Assembly: GCF_014384705.1 (NCBI RefSeq)
Contig: NZ_JACRSN010000001.1
Location: 1-64,000 of the forward strand
DNA: 64,000 nt
Source of the DNA: Yeguia hominis
Lineage (GTDB): Bacteria > Bacillota > Clostridia > Oscillospirales > Acutalibacteraceae
Reading direction: 5' to 3'
Made by a program: the position numbers and the translations under genes. Within the stretch, counting starts at the first letter, position 1. Every line of letters starts with the position of its first letter. This document shows positions 1 to 7,746 of this stretch, piece by piece. The notes below the pieces were generated by a model. The model saw only the letters and a list, made by a program, of their open reading frames with translations, did not search any database and was not told where the DNA came from.

Positions 1-108
1 CTCTAAAACCGTCTCTCTCGAAACCCTTTAGAATCTTCAGGTCCGTTTCGCTCTTGTTGTTTAATTTTCAAGGTCCGCCGCCCGCCCGTCTCCGGGAGAG
101 CGAGATTT

Positions 109-137
109 ATTTTAGCACCGATCCCAGTGAAAGTCAA
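109..137 (-). promoter_or_regulatory. Strong leftward promoter, probably for an rRNA operon outside the window
   Basis: On the minus strand a -35 TTGACT (132-137) and a -10 TAAAAT (109-114) are separated by exactly 17 bases. The transcript runs off the left edge. Its first part (about 58-76, minus strand) contains a CTTGAAAATTAAACAAC-type stretch, which is common in the leaders and spacers of clostridial rRNA operons. That a 16S gene follows to the left is inference; none of it lies inside the window. Confidence 0.6.
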
Positions 138-191
138 GGGGTTTTTCGACATTTTTTTAAAAACTTTTTGCTTCCGTGAATTTGCCTCGTT

Positions 192-1187
192 TCAGATTAA
201 ATTATTGTACAAATCTGCCATTTTGTCGCACCACTGATCGAACTCCGGATCTTCACACTGCATTTCCGGGTGGGTCTGCATATACGCAAGCGCCATTCGG
301 ACGCCCTGATCGAACCGGATTTCCGCCGTAAATCCCGGAACCAAACGCTTGATTTTTGTATTATCAAAAACAACTGACACCGCTTTATCCCCGAGCAGAG
401 CGCCTTCCAGTTCCGGGCGAGACGCTGCAAGGACTGTAGACGGCAAATACACAGGACGATATTCCACACCGAGTGCGTCGGCCAAAATTTGATGGATGGC
501 GTTCCAGGAAAGCGTCTCGTCGCTTGTAATATGCACCGCTTCCCCGATTACGTGCGGATTTCCCATCAGCCCGACAAATGCTTTGGCAAAATCCACGCTG
601 TGCGTCAGCGTCCAAAGCGAAGAACCGTCTCCATGCACAAGAACCGGTTTGCCTGCCAGCATTCGGAGAATCACCTGCCAGGAGCCGTTTGCACCGTGCA
701 TGGCAACCGGAACCTTTTTGCTGTACGTATGACTCGGCCGGACAATCGTGACCGGGAACCCTGTACGGCGGTATTCTTCCATCAGCCGGTTTTCACAGGC
801 GATTTTGTCGCGGGAATACTGCCAATACGGATTTGCAAGCGGCGTGCTTTCGGTAATCAAGTAATGCGAGAGCGGTTTTTGATAAGCGGAAGCAGAGCTG
901 ATAAACAGATATTGCCTAGTTTTTCCGGAAAACAGCCGGATATCCCGCTCGATCTGTTCCGGAACAAAATTGATAAAATTGGACACAACATCGAATGTCT
1001 CGTCTTTCAGAAGAGACGCCACAGCCGCTTCGTCCCGGACATCCCCCCGTAAAACGCGCGCGCCTTTTGGCACCTCCTGCAGATGCGTCCCACGATTCAG
1101 AAGCGTCAGTTCGATCCCTTTTTCCACCGCAAGCGCAGATACTGCCGTGCTGATGGTTCCCGTTCCGCCGATAAAGAGGGCTTTCAT
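192..1187 (-). CDS. NAD(P)-dependent epimerase/dehydratase-type SDR protein
   Basis: 331 residues. An N-terminal Rossmann strand carries the nucleotide-binding motif GGTGTIS (residues 7-13), and the extended-SDR active-site pattern YxxxK is present (YSRDK), after an SSASAY strand. It is therefore probably a catalytically competent extended SDR acting on a nucleotide sugar or similar substrate, in the cytoplasm; the substrate cannot be told. I chose the ATG at 1187 because AAAGGAGATGAGAAG precedes it. Longer in-frame starts run back through the rnpB terminator and into rnpB itself. It lies just downstream of rnpB and is separated from it by a terminator, so it probably relies on read-through or a weak promoter of its own. 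Confidence 0.8.
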   Translation of the reverse strand: MKALFIGGTGTISTAVSALAVEKGIELTLLNRGTHLQEVPKGARVLRGDVRDEAAVASLLKDETFDVVSNFINFVPEQIERDIRLFSGKTRQYLFISSASAYQKPLSHYLITESTPLANPYWQYSRDKIACENRLMEEYRRTGFPVTIVRPSHTYSKKVPVAMHGANGSWQVILRMLAGKPVLVHGDGSSLWTLTHSVDFAKAFVGLMGNPHVIGEAVHITSDETLSWNAIHQILADALGVEYRPVYLPSTVLAASRPELEGALLGDKAVSVVFDNTKIKRLVPGFTAEIRFDQGVRMALAYMQTHPEMQCEDPEFDQWCDKMADLYNNLI

Positions 1188-1212
1188 CTTCTCATCTCCT
1201 TTTTGGATTCCG

Positions 1213-1248
1213 GTAAAGAAAACCCGGCCTTCGCAGAAGAAAGCCGGG
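1213..1248 (-). terminator. Rho-independent terminator of rnpB
   Basis: On the minus strand the hairpin CCCGGCTTTC...GAAGGCCGGG (1223-1248) is followed by TTTTCTTT. It lies directly after the RNase P RNA. Confidence 0.8.
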
Positions 1249-1260
1249 AAATCGTCTGTA

Positions 1261-1617
1261 AAAGCGACCAAGTCTATAAGCCGGGTCCTGTCTTGAGCAG
1301 CCATCTATCTTGGCCGTACGTTGCCATACGGCTCACGCCACCTCCGCGGAACGCGCCGGGCAAGCGCAAATGTTCCTCCACGGTGTTGCTCCGGATAGGG
1401 TTTACAGGGCCATGCAGTCTCCTGCATGCCGGTGAGCTCTTACCTCGCCTTTCCACCCTTACCGTGCAAAAAAGCACGGCGGTATTTCTCTGTTGCACGA
1501 TCCCTGGGGTCGCCCCCGGCGGCCGTTAGCCGTTATCCTTGCCCTATGGAGCCCGGACTTTCCTCAGACACGCCTTTTCAGACTGTGCCCGCGGCTGCCC
1601 GGCTTGCTCGCTTTTCA
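1261..1617 (-). ncRNA. rnpB: RNase P RNA, bacterial type A-like
   Basis: The catalytic RNA of RNase P matures the 5' ends of tRNA precursors. On the minus strand the 5' part contains the nearly invariant GAGGAAAGTCCGGGCTCC. The 3' part contains GATGGCTGC and then ACCCGGCTTATAGACTTGG. The ends pair as AAGCGA/TCGCTT and CAAG/CTTG, forming helix P1. The length of about 355 nt is normal for the family. It has its own promoter and terminator. End positions are estimated from the P1 helix and may be off by several bases. Confidence 0.95.
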
Positions 1618-1624
1618 CGCAATT

Positions 1625-1654
1625 AGTGTATCACAAAACCGGAGCCGGTGTCAA
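1625..1654 (-). promoter_or_regulatory. rnpB promoter, overlapping the pncB stop codon
   Basis: Minus strand: -35 TTGACA (1649-1654), 18-base spacer, -10 TACACT (1625-1630). The TGA stop codon of pncB (1651-1653) is part of the -35 box, so the two units are packed without an intergenic gap. Confidence 0.75.
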
Positions 1655-3108
1655 TTCCGGTTCTGCGAAAGCAGTGTATTCTTTTCTGTCCAAAGTTTTT
1701 GCGAAAGATCCACATAGTAGACGTGCGGATTTTCAAAGCGGGTAACCTCATCCCAGAGGGTATCCACCTGCTCTTTGCAGTACGCCTTGATTTCCTGCAG
1801 CGTCCGGTCTTTGCCGATATAGCGGCCCTTTTCAAAAATCTTCTCCTGAAGCCGGCGCGCGGTAAAGTTTTCGACGGTTTTGCGTTTCCAGATGTGCTCC
1901 GGATCGAAAATCGTATACGGCTTTGTATCGTCGATCACTTCATCGTGCATGGTGATCACGTCGGCAATCGCCTTGCCCGTTTCCCGGTCGTAGAGTCTCC
2001 ACACGCTTTTAAAGCCCGGCGTTGTAATCTTGACCACATTTTCGCTGAGCTTGATTTTGGGCACAATGGTTCCGTCGTCCGCCTGTACGGCAGCAAGTTT
2101 ATAAACGCCGCCGAATACCGGCTCTGAGGAAGACGTAATCAGCCTCTCGCCGACACCGAAGGAATCCACCTGCGCGCCCTGCAGAAGCATATCGCGGATA
2201 ATATATTCGTCGAGTGAATTGGACGCGCAGATTTTGCAGTCCGGATATCCGGCCGCATCCAGCATTTTCCGCGCCTTTCTGGAAAGATAGGTAATGTCGC
2301 CGCTGTCAATCCGGATCCCGGCCGGGCGGACGCCCATCGGTTTGAGCACCTCATCAAACACGCGGATCGCATTCGGCACGCCGGAGTTGAGGACATTGTA
2401 GGTATCGACCAGCAAAACGCAATTATGCGGATATTCTCGTGCATACGCGCGGAATGCGTCGAGTTCACTGTCAAAAAGCTGCACCCAGCTATGCGCCATC
2501 GTGCCGAGCGCCGGAACACCGAACCGGATATCGCTGATTGCGCAGGCCGTACCCGCACATCCGCCGATAAACGCAGCGCGCGCGCCGTGCACGGCGCCGC
2601 CGTATCCCTGCGCCCTGCGGGATCCAAATTCCATCACCGCGCGTCCCTGCGCCGCGCGGACAATTCGATTAGATTTGGTTGCGATCAAACTTTGGTGGTT
2701 GATGCAAAGCAAAATCATCGTTTCAATAAACTGCGCCTGAATGACCGGTCCGCGAACCGTAACGATCGGCTCCTGCGGAAAAATCGGCGTTCCCTCGGGA
2801 ATGCACCAGACATCGCAGGCAAATTGAAAGTTTTTCAGATATTCCAAAAACGCCGGGCTGAACTGACTTGTTCCCGCAAGATAATCGATATCTTCCTGTG
2901 AGAAATGAAGATTCTTTAAATACTCGACCATCTGCTCGACGCCGGCCATAATTGCAAAACCGCCATTGTCGGGAATTCTGCGAAAGAACATATCAAAATA
3001 CGCGATTTTGTCCTGAAATCCATTCGCAAAATAACCGTTTGCCATAGTCAGCTCGTAAAAATCCACAAGCATTGTGAGATTTTCTATCCGGCTTTCCTCT
3101 TTTACCAT
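1651..3108 (-). CDS. pncB: Nicotinate phosphoribosyltransferase
   Basis: 485 residues, the full length of the long bacterial NAPRTase family. It converts nicotinate, PRPP and ATP to nicotinate mononucleotide in the NAD salvage (Preiss-Handler) pathway. The start has the family's DFYELTMANGYF signature (about residues 16-27). The central part has GTMAHSWVQ and LLVDTYN segments, and RIDSGD contributes to the phosphoribosyl site. A Shine-Dalgarno GAGGGATCAAGG lies just before the ATG. A promoter with TATAAT is found upstream, with a 5' UTR of only about 50 nt. It is transcribed alone towards rnpB, with no terminator between them. Confidence 0.93.
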   Translation of the reverse strand: MVKEESRIENLTMLVDFYELTMANGYFANGFQDKIAYFDMFFRRIPDNGGFAIMAGVEQMVEYLKNLHFSQEDIDYLAGTSQFSPAFLEYLKNFQFACDVWCIPEGTPIFPQEPIVTVRGPVIQAQFIETMILLCINHQSLIATKSNRIVRAAQGRAVMEFGSRRAQGYGGAVHGARAAFIGGCAGTACAISDIRFGVPALGTMAHSWVQLFDSELDAFRAYAREYPHNCVLLVDTYNVLNSGVPNAIRVFDEVLKPMGVRPAGIRIDSGDITYLSRKARKMLDAAGYPDCKICASNSLDEYIIRDMLLQGAQVDSFGVGERLITSSSEPVFGGVYKLAAVQADDGTIVPKIKLSENVVKITTPGFKSVWRLYDRETGKAIADVITMHDEVIDDTKPYTIFDPEHIWKRKTVENFTARRLQEKIFEKGRYIGKDRTLQEIKAYCKEQVDTLWDEVTRFENPHVYYVDLSQKLWTEKNTLLSQNRN

Positions 3109-3165
3109 CCTTGATCCCTCTCTCTGATGAAATACAGGCTTGCCGCTTCTTGCAACATCTTCGTC

Positions 3166-3194
3166 ATTATAGCAGGATTGCGCTCGTTTTACAA
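3166..3194 (-). promoter_or_regulatory. pncB promoter
   Basis: Minus strand: -35 TTGTAA (3189-3194), 17-base spacer, consensus -10 TATAAT (3166-3171). Confidence 0.7.
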
Positions 3195-3276
3195 TTCCCT
3201 TTTCACTTTGATTTTACACGCAGATAGGCCGCCGGGCGCTGCTCTGCTGTTTTCGTTTGGAAAATCATGCTGCTTC

Positions 3277-3305
3277 TTGCAAAACGATACAAATACCAGT
3301 ATAAT
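3277..3305 (+). promoter_or_regulatory. Promoter of the XRE-family gene
   Basis: -35 TTGCAA (3277-3282), 17-base spacer, -10 TATAAT (3300-3305). The start codon of the regulator gene lies 49 bases further on. Confidence 0.65.
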
Positions 3306-3353
3306 ACCCTATAGGAAACCGGAAATTCGAAAACCGCCAGGAGGTGAGGCGTC

Positions 3354-3608
3354 ATGAGATTGCGCAAGCAGTCTTTGGGAACCAGAAATGTAGTTGGCGC
3401 GCGTGTAGAACGGGCGCGAAAAGAGCAGGGCATGAAGCAAAAAGAGCTTTTGGCACAGCTTCAGGTCAACGGCGTCGACATGAATGCTTCTGGACTTTCC
3501 AAGCTGGAAGGCCAGCTGCGCTATGTAACGGATTTTGAACTCGCTGCACTTGCCGATATTCTAAACGTCTCCGTTGATTGGCTGCTCGGCCGGGAATCCA
3601 AATCCTGA
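3354..3608 (+). CDS. Small XRE-family helix-turn-helix DNA-binding protein
   Basis: 84 residues made of a single Cro/C1-type helix-turn-helix domain. The order VERARKEQGMKQKELLAQL, then SGLSKLE (recognition helix region), then VSVDWLLGRE at the end is typical of XRE proteins. GGAGGTGAGG precedes the ATG. There is no partner domain and no toxin gene beside it. It sits between divergently oriented neighbours with its own promoter and terminator. Targets cannot be inferred. Such small HTH proteins can be transcription repressors of a nearby gene or prophage remnants; no prophage genes are seen here. Confidence 0.8.
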   Translation: MRLRKQSLGTRNVVGARVERARKEQGMKQKELLAQLQVNGVDMNASGLSKLEGQLRYVTDFELAALADILNVSVDWLLGRESKS

Positions 3609-3706
3609 GATTCCCGCTTTTTAGGGTATTCCGCCGCGAATACGCAGCTGCAGGCAGATGCATATTTAATTTTAAAAAAGATTCCGGAAACAGATTCCGG
3701 AAACGA

Positions 3707-3737
3707 GCCCTGCGCAAAAGCAGGGCTTTTGTTTTTT
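3707..3737 (+). terminator. Terminator of the XRE gene
   Basis: Hairpin GCCCTG-CGCAAAAG-CAGGGC (3707-3726) followed by TTTTGTTTTTT. Just before it is a direct repeat GATTCCGGAAAC (two copies) of unknown role. Confidence 0.75.
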
Positions 3738-3765
3738 CCGATTTTTGCAGCGCATATGCAGCATA

Positions 3766-3800
3766 TAAAAAAGCAGCCTTCCAGATCTCCGGAAGGCTGC
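3766..3800 (-). terminator. Terminator of the flavodoxin-like gene
   Basis: On the minus strand GCAGCCTTCC...GGAAGGCTGC forms a strong hairpin followed by TTTTTT. It lies 10 bases after the stop codon of the flavodoxin-like gene. Confidence 0.75.
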
Positions 3801-3809
3801 CAAATTACT

Positions 3810-4238
3810 TTATTTTGCAAGCTTGTTATCAATGATCTCTTTCGCCCAGGCAACCGCTGCCTGAATATCTGCGTCGGTAACGGAAGCCTTTTTAAACAGG
3901 CCGCTTTTTACTGCAATGCCGTAAGGCTCTGCCGCAACATGCACGCCGTTTGCCTCGAGCGTCTTGGAAATTTCCTCAAGACCGGAGACATCGCCCTTGC
4001 CGTTAATCACATAAAATGCGACATTTTTTGCCCGAACCGGTTTCAGGTCCTTACAGAATGCTTCGACCGGTTTTTCCAGACGGCCGGACATCTCAACGCC
4101 GATAAAGACAATCTTCTCGTTCTCGCAGGGATATGCGGGCGGAATTTTATCACAAACACATTCGAAAATTCTTCCGAACTCCGCAGCGATTTGCTGAGCG
4201 GCTCCGGTCTTGGAAAAATGCAGGGATTTTGCTTTCAT
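3810..4238 (-). CDS. Flavodoxin-like domain protein
   Basis: 142 residues with the alternating strand/helix layout of a flavodoxin fold. An N-terminal SLHFSKTGAAQQIA segment sits where flavodoxins bind the FMN phosphate. A core strand KIVFIGVEMSGRL is followed by NVAFYVINGKGD. It is probably a small FMN-binding electron carrier or a flavodoxin-fold relative, cytoplasmic. The phosphate loop does not match the classic TGNTE pattern, so the cofactor is not certain. The ATG at 4238 has GGAGG ten bases upstream; the ATG three codons earlier sits too close to the ribosome site. A TATAAT (4271-4276, minus strand) lies upstream without a clear -35. Confidence 0.6.
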   Translation of the reverse strand: MKAKSLHFSKTGAAQQIAAEFGRIFECVCDKIPPAYPCENEKIVFIGVEMSGRLEKPVEAFCKDLKPVRAKNVAFYVINGKGDVSGLEEISKTLEANGVHVAAEPYGIAVKSGLFKKASVTDADIQAAVAWAKEIIDNKLAK

Positions 4239-4460
4239 GTCAGTCATGCCTCCAAAGTATCGTTTTTGTTATTATAACATATAATAACGGAAAATTTATG
4301 AATATTTTTGTGTTTTCGCGGATTTTGTTGTTTTTTGTATTTTTATTTCGATTTCATCGTCAAAATTGTCTATTTTTAAAGATTTCTTTTTCTGTTTTGC
4401 GCAAAAAGATAAAAATTCCCGTTTTTATGCGATTTAAGGATAGAAATCCCCTCGATTCTG

Positions 4461-4469
4461 TGCTATACT
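4461..4469 (+). promoter_or_regulatory. Extended -10 promoter of the degV-family gene
   Basis: TGCTATACT (extended -10, TG-N-TATACT) lies 40 bases before the start codon. The -35 is poor. The preceding 4239-4460 is very AT-rich and holds no gene that I can support. Confidence 0.5.
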
Positions 4470-4509
4470 AAATCAATTCTGTAACAGGATTATTACGGAG
4501 GAATGCAAT

Positions 4510-5364
4510 ATGGAACGAAAAATCATCCTCAGTGCTGACGCAACCTGCGATTTGAACGAGGAATTAAAAAAGCGCTATGAAGTCTATTATTCGCCTTATC
4601 ATATTATCTTAGAGGGACAGGATTATATCGATAACGTCGACATCACAGCCGACGAGTTGTATCGCGCCTATTGGGACAAAAAAGTCCTGCCGAAAACCGC
4701 TGCGATCAACACCGCCGAATATGTCGAACGGTTCCGTCCCTGGGTTGAGGCCGGATTCGACGTTGTCCATATCAACTTAAGCCACGCGATCTCTGGGTCG
4801 CATCAAAATTGCCTTGCCGCTGCAGAAACACTCGGACACGTTTATCCGGTAGATTCCCTGAATCTTTCCAGCGCCAGCGGACTTTTGGTCATCGAGGCTG
4901 CCGAGATGATCCGCGAGGGAATTCCGGCGCCGGAAATTCAGAAGCGTCTGCAGGCCATGACCAGCAAAGTACACGGAAGCTTTATTCTCGACACGCTGGA
5001 GTTCATGCACGCCGGCGGCCGCTGCTCCGCCGTGGCTGCGCTGGGTGCAAACCTGCTTTCCTTAAAGCCCTGCATTGAGGTCGACAATACGACCGGCAAA
5101 ATGGGCGTTGCAAGAAAATACCGCGGACAGCTCGCCAAGGTCCTGGTAAAATATACGAAAGATCAGCTTGCCGCTTACGAAAACATCCGGACAAAGCATA
5201 TTTTCATCACGCATTCCATCATCGATCCGGAGCTTGTTGATCTGGTTCGGAAAACCATCCAGGAAACCATGCACTTCGATGAAATCCATGACACGTCCGC
5301 TTCCTGCACCATTGCTTCGCACTGCGGCCCGAACACGCTCGGAATTCTGTTCATGACCGAGTAA
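4510..5364 (+). CDS. DegV family fatty-acid-binding protein
   Basis: 284 residues, the normal DegV length. DegV proteins bind a fatty acid between two alpha/beta lobes; in Firmicutes some act as FakB subunits, which present fatty acid to the kinase FakA. The N terminus KIILSADATCDL, the segment HAISGSHQN (ligand-phosphate side) and LEFMHAGGRCSA, followed by SLKPCIEV, are all family signatures. GGAGGAATGCAAT precedes the ATG. No fakA is seen in the window, so a role in exogenous fatty acid use is inference. It is a single-gene unit. Confidence 0.88.
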   Translation: MERKIILSADATCDLNEELKKRYEVYYSPYHIILEGQDYIDNVDITADELYRAYWDKKVLPKTAAINTAEYVERFRPWVEAGFDVVHINLSHAISGSHQNCLAAAETLGHVYPVDSLNLSSASGLLVIEAAEMIREGIPAPEIQKRLQAMTSKVHGSFILDTLEFMHAGGRCSAVAALGANLLSLKPCIEVDNTTGKMGVARKYRGQLAKVLVKYTKDQLAAYENIRTKHIFITHSIIDPELVDLVRKTIQETMHFDEIHDTSASCTIASHCGPNTLGILFMTE

Positions 5365-5392
5365 AAAAACCGCCAAAGCGTCGAAAAAGTCA

Positions 5393-5421
5393 TTGACAAA
5401 CTGTTAAAAAACGCCTATTAT
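5393..5421 (+). promoter_or_regulatory. Promoter of the M-box/mgtE transcript
   Basis: -35 TTGACA (5393-5398), 17-base spacer, -10 TATTAT (5416-5421). The riboswitch aptamer begins within about 15 bases of the expected transcription start. Confidence 0.8.
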
Positions 5422-5433
5422 GAAAATAGAACT

Positions 5434-5590
5434 GAATATCTCGGTAGGTGAGGTTACCACAGGGATATGGGTTGCTGCCGCGAAACAGTGGAGACACTGT
5501 GAGAAGGTCAACAGGTCATGTCGAATCCAAGGCATGCTCTAACGCAATTTCACGCCCTGCGAAGCTGAAGCTTGAACGGTGATAAAACGG
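5434..5590 (+). promoter_or_regulatory. M-box (ykoK) magnesium riboswitch aptamer
   Basis: The RNA carries the conserved M-box landmarks in order: CTCGGTAGGTGAGG at the 5' side, TTGCTGCCGCGAAACAG, a GTGGAGACAC hairpin loop, GGTCAACAG, and GCGAAGCTGAAGC near the 3' side. The class folds around several Mg2+ ions and turns genes for Mg2+ uptake off when Mg2+ is plentiful. The downstream gene is mgtE and a terminator follows, so control by premature termination is expected. Exact ends are estimated. Confidence 0.9.
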
Positions 5591-5634
5591 TATTTTGCCG
5601 TGTTATGGTTATTTTCTATGGGTATGGTTATCTT

Positions 5635-5673
5635 AATCCCTGTCACCGTTTCAGGTGGCGGGGATTTTTTATT
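5635..5673 (+). terminator. Riboswitch-controlled terminator before mgtE
   Basis: AATCCCTGTCACC and GGTGGCGGGGATT form a long hairpin followed by TTTTTTATTT. It lies about 45 bases after the M-box and is the expected expression platform. Confidence 0.85.
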
Positions 5674-5861
5674 TCGCACAGCAGCCGGGATTTTCTTTCA
5701 GCCCGCCAGAACCATTTCTTCGCAAGCGGTTCTCTGCATCGGCTGAACATCAGGCGCAGCGCCGATTCCCGAAAGACGGCATCAAAAGGCGGTTTTGCGC
5801 ATTTTCAGCGTCATGCAAAAGAAGGTTCTCTGCGGACAAACTGCATTTGGGAGGTGAGAAA

Positions 5862-5993
5862 ATGGACGCAGGAAGTAGCGGCGACAACATACCGTATCAG
5901 CACTGGCTTTTTCATCGGCCGTTCTTGTTCAAAACACAGCCGCAGCAGGCGCGTCTGTTTTCGCGCCTGACAGCCCACCAGCTGGGCCTTTAA
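5862..5993 (+). CDS. Possible 43-residue ORF between the riboswitch and mgtE
   Basis: A strong ribosome-binding site GGGAGGTGAG lies four bases before this ATG. The predicted peptide starts MDAGSSGDNIPYQ and ends LTAHQLGL, with three prolines and a mix of aromatic and basic residues. It ends 74 bases before mgtE. I recognise no family. It could be a small leader peptide for mgtE, an independent small protein, or a chance ORF. In favour is the good initiation site; against is the unremarkable composition. Confidence 0.35.
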   Translation: MDAGSSGDNIPYQHWLFHRPFLFKTQPQQARLFSRLTAHQLGL

Positions 5994-6067
5994 AATACCT
6001 TTTGCTGTACGGTCTCTGGATGTCTTTGCTTCCTTATGAAAATCGGGGATGATTAGGAGGATTCAGC

Positions 6068-7417
6068 ATGGAAACCATGACCATTACAGAAGAATACATT
6101 CTCACGCTTCTGCGTGAAAAACGGTTCGGAGAGCTGCGTCAGATTCTCTCGGACCTGAACCCTGTCGATATTGCCGCCCTGCTCGGCGAGGTCCCGGAGG
6201 AAAACCTGCCCCCGCTCTTTCGGATTCTGCCGAAAGAGCTTGCTGCGGATACATTTGTCGAGATGGACAATGACGAACAGGAATTTTTGATTCACGCCTT
6301 CAGCGATAAAGAGCTGCGGGAAGTGATGGACGAGATGTTCGTCGATGATACGGTCGATATTATCGAAGAAATGCCCGCCAACGTTGTCAAGCGGATTCTG
6401 CGCAATGTGGACCCCGAAATGCGGCAGTCCATCAACCAGATTCTGCACTATCCAAAAGACAGTGCAGGCAGTATTATGACAACCGAATATGTCGATCTCA
6501 AAAAGCAGATGACGGTCGAAGAGGCGTTTACCCGCATTCGGAAAACCGGCGTGGACAAAGAGACGATTTACACATGCTACGTGACGGATCCGAACCGCAA
6601 ACTGCTCGGGCTTGTTTCCGTAAAAATGCTGCTTTTATCCGAAAAGGATAAGATTATCGGCGATATTATGGAAACCAATATCATTTATGTAAACACCATG
6701 GACGACAAAGAAGACGTTGCCAAACTGTTCGACAAATACGACTTTCTGGCCATTCCGGTTGTCGACAAGGAAAGCCGTCTGGTCGGCATTGTCACCGTCG
6801 ACGACGCAATGGATGTCATCCAGGAAGAGACCGAAGAAGACTTTGCCAAGATGGCGGCCATCCAGCAAAACGAAGAGGCCTATTTCAAAACGCCGAGTTG
6901 GAGACACGCCAAAAACCGGATTCTCTGGCTGCTTGTCCTGATGCTTTCTGCAACCGTAACCGGAGAAATTATCACCCACTATCAAAATGCCTTTGCCGCC
7001 GTTCCGATTTTGGTCGCATTTATTCCGATGCTGATGGGCACCGGCGGAAACTGCGGCGCGCAAAGTTCCACCATGGTTATTCGCGGACTTGCCACCGATG
7101 AAATCCGGCTGAAAGATTTTTTCCGCGTCCTCTTTAAGGAAACCCGGATTGCATTTTTGGTCAGCATCGCACTGGCGATCGTCAACGGCGTGCGCATCAT
7201 CATACAATATGGCGACTGGCGTCTTGCTGTTGTCATGGATCTTGCGCTGATCTGCACTGTTTTCGTCGCAAAAGCGCTCGGCTGCATCATGCCGATGCTC
7301 GCACAAAAATGCAAGCTGGATCCGGCAATTATGGCCTCTCCGCTCATCACCACCATCGTCGATGCCTGCTCTGTTTTAATCTATTTTTGTATTGCAACGG
7401 CAGTCTTTCAGCTGTAA
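6068..7417 (+). CDS. mgtE: Magnesium transporter MgtE, full length
   Basis: 449 residues, the normal MgtE length. The layout is N-terminal superhelical domain (about 1-130), two CBS domains (about 135-255), a plug helix, then five membrane helices (about 275-449). The pore-region signature PMLMGTGGNCGAQSSTM is intact. MgtE is a homodimeric, Mg2+-gated Mg2+ channel of the plasma membrane; the N and CBS domains close the pore when cytosolic Mg2+ is high. GGAGGATTCAGC precedes the ATG. The M-box and terminator upstream give a second, RNA-level control by the same ion. A shorter paralogue follows at 7747. Confidence 0.95.
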   Translation: METMTITEEYILTLLREKRFGELRQILSDLNPVDIAALLGEVPEENLPPLFRILPKELAADTFVEMDNDEQEFLIHAFSDKELREVMDEMFVDDTVDIIEEMPANVVKRILRNVDPEMRQSINQILHYPKDSAGSIMTTEYVDLKKQMTVEEAFTRIRKTGVDKETIYTCYVTDPNRKLLGLVSVKMLLLSEKDKIIGDIMETNIIYVNTMDDKEDVAKLFDKYDFLAIPVVDKESRLVGIVTVDDAMDVIQEETEEDFAKMAAIQQNEEAYFKTPSWRHAKNRILWLLVLMLSATVTGEIITHYQNAFAAVPILVAFIPMLMGTGGNCGAQSSTMVIRGLATDEIRLKDFFRVLFKETRIAFLVSIALAIVNGVRIIIQYGDWRLAVVMDLALICTVFVAKALGCIMPMLAQKCKLDPAIMASPLITTIVDACSVLIYFCIATAVFQL

Positions 7418-7604
7418 GCGTTCCCGCTTTCCGGCGCAGCGCCTTTGGAACCGCTTCTCATGAACGATTTTTTCCGGCCGCAGAGATGCCTTAAGCCGGC
7501 CTGCACAGTCCGCCGGGAAAGCGCTCTATCGACCTTTTGACTATAAATATCCGTGCTGCAGTTTCGGCATATTCTTGCTGTTTCAGCCGGAGTGTTCTAT
7601 TTTT

Positions 7605-7690
7605 GACGAGACAGGTTGGGCAACCCCATCTGTGTGTCTCGCCGCGTTGCCCGCCACCCGTTTCGGGATGGCTTGTTTGCTTTGCCTGTT
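7605..7690 (+). other. Structured leader upstream of the second mgtE
   Basis: The 329 bases between the two mgtE genes are not empty. A hairpin CGAGACA (7607-7613) / TGTCTCG (7635-7641) encloses GGTTG-GG-CAACC. A second hairpin GCCACCCG-TTTC-GGGATGGC (7653-7672) is followed by TTGTTTGCTTTG, a terminator-like tail with few T residues. It does not resemble the M-box. Whether it is a regulator, a processing signal or a weak terminator is open. No clear promoter was found. Confidence 0.4.
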
Positions 7691-7746
7691 TGAAAGACTG
7701 TCCTTCCTGCGCTGATTGCGCCGTTATTGTAAAGGAGGGATCTTCC

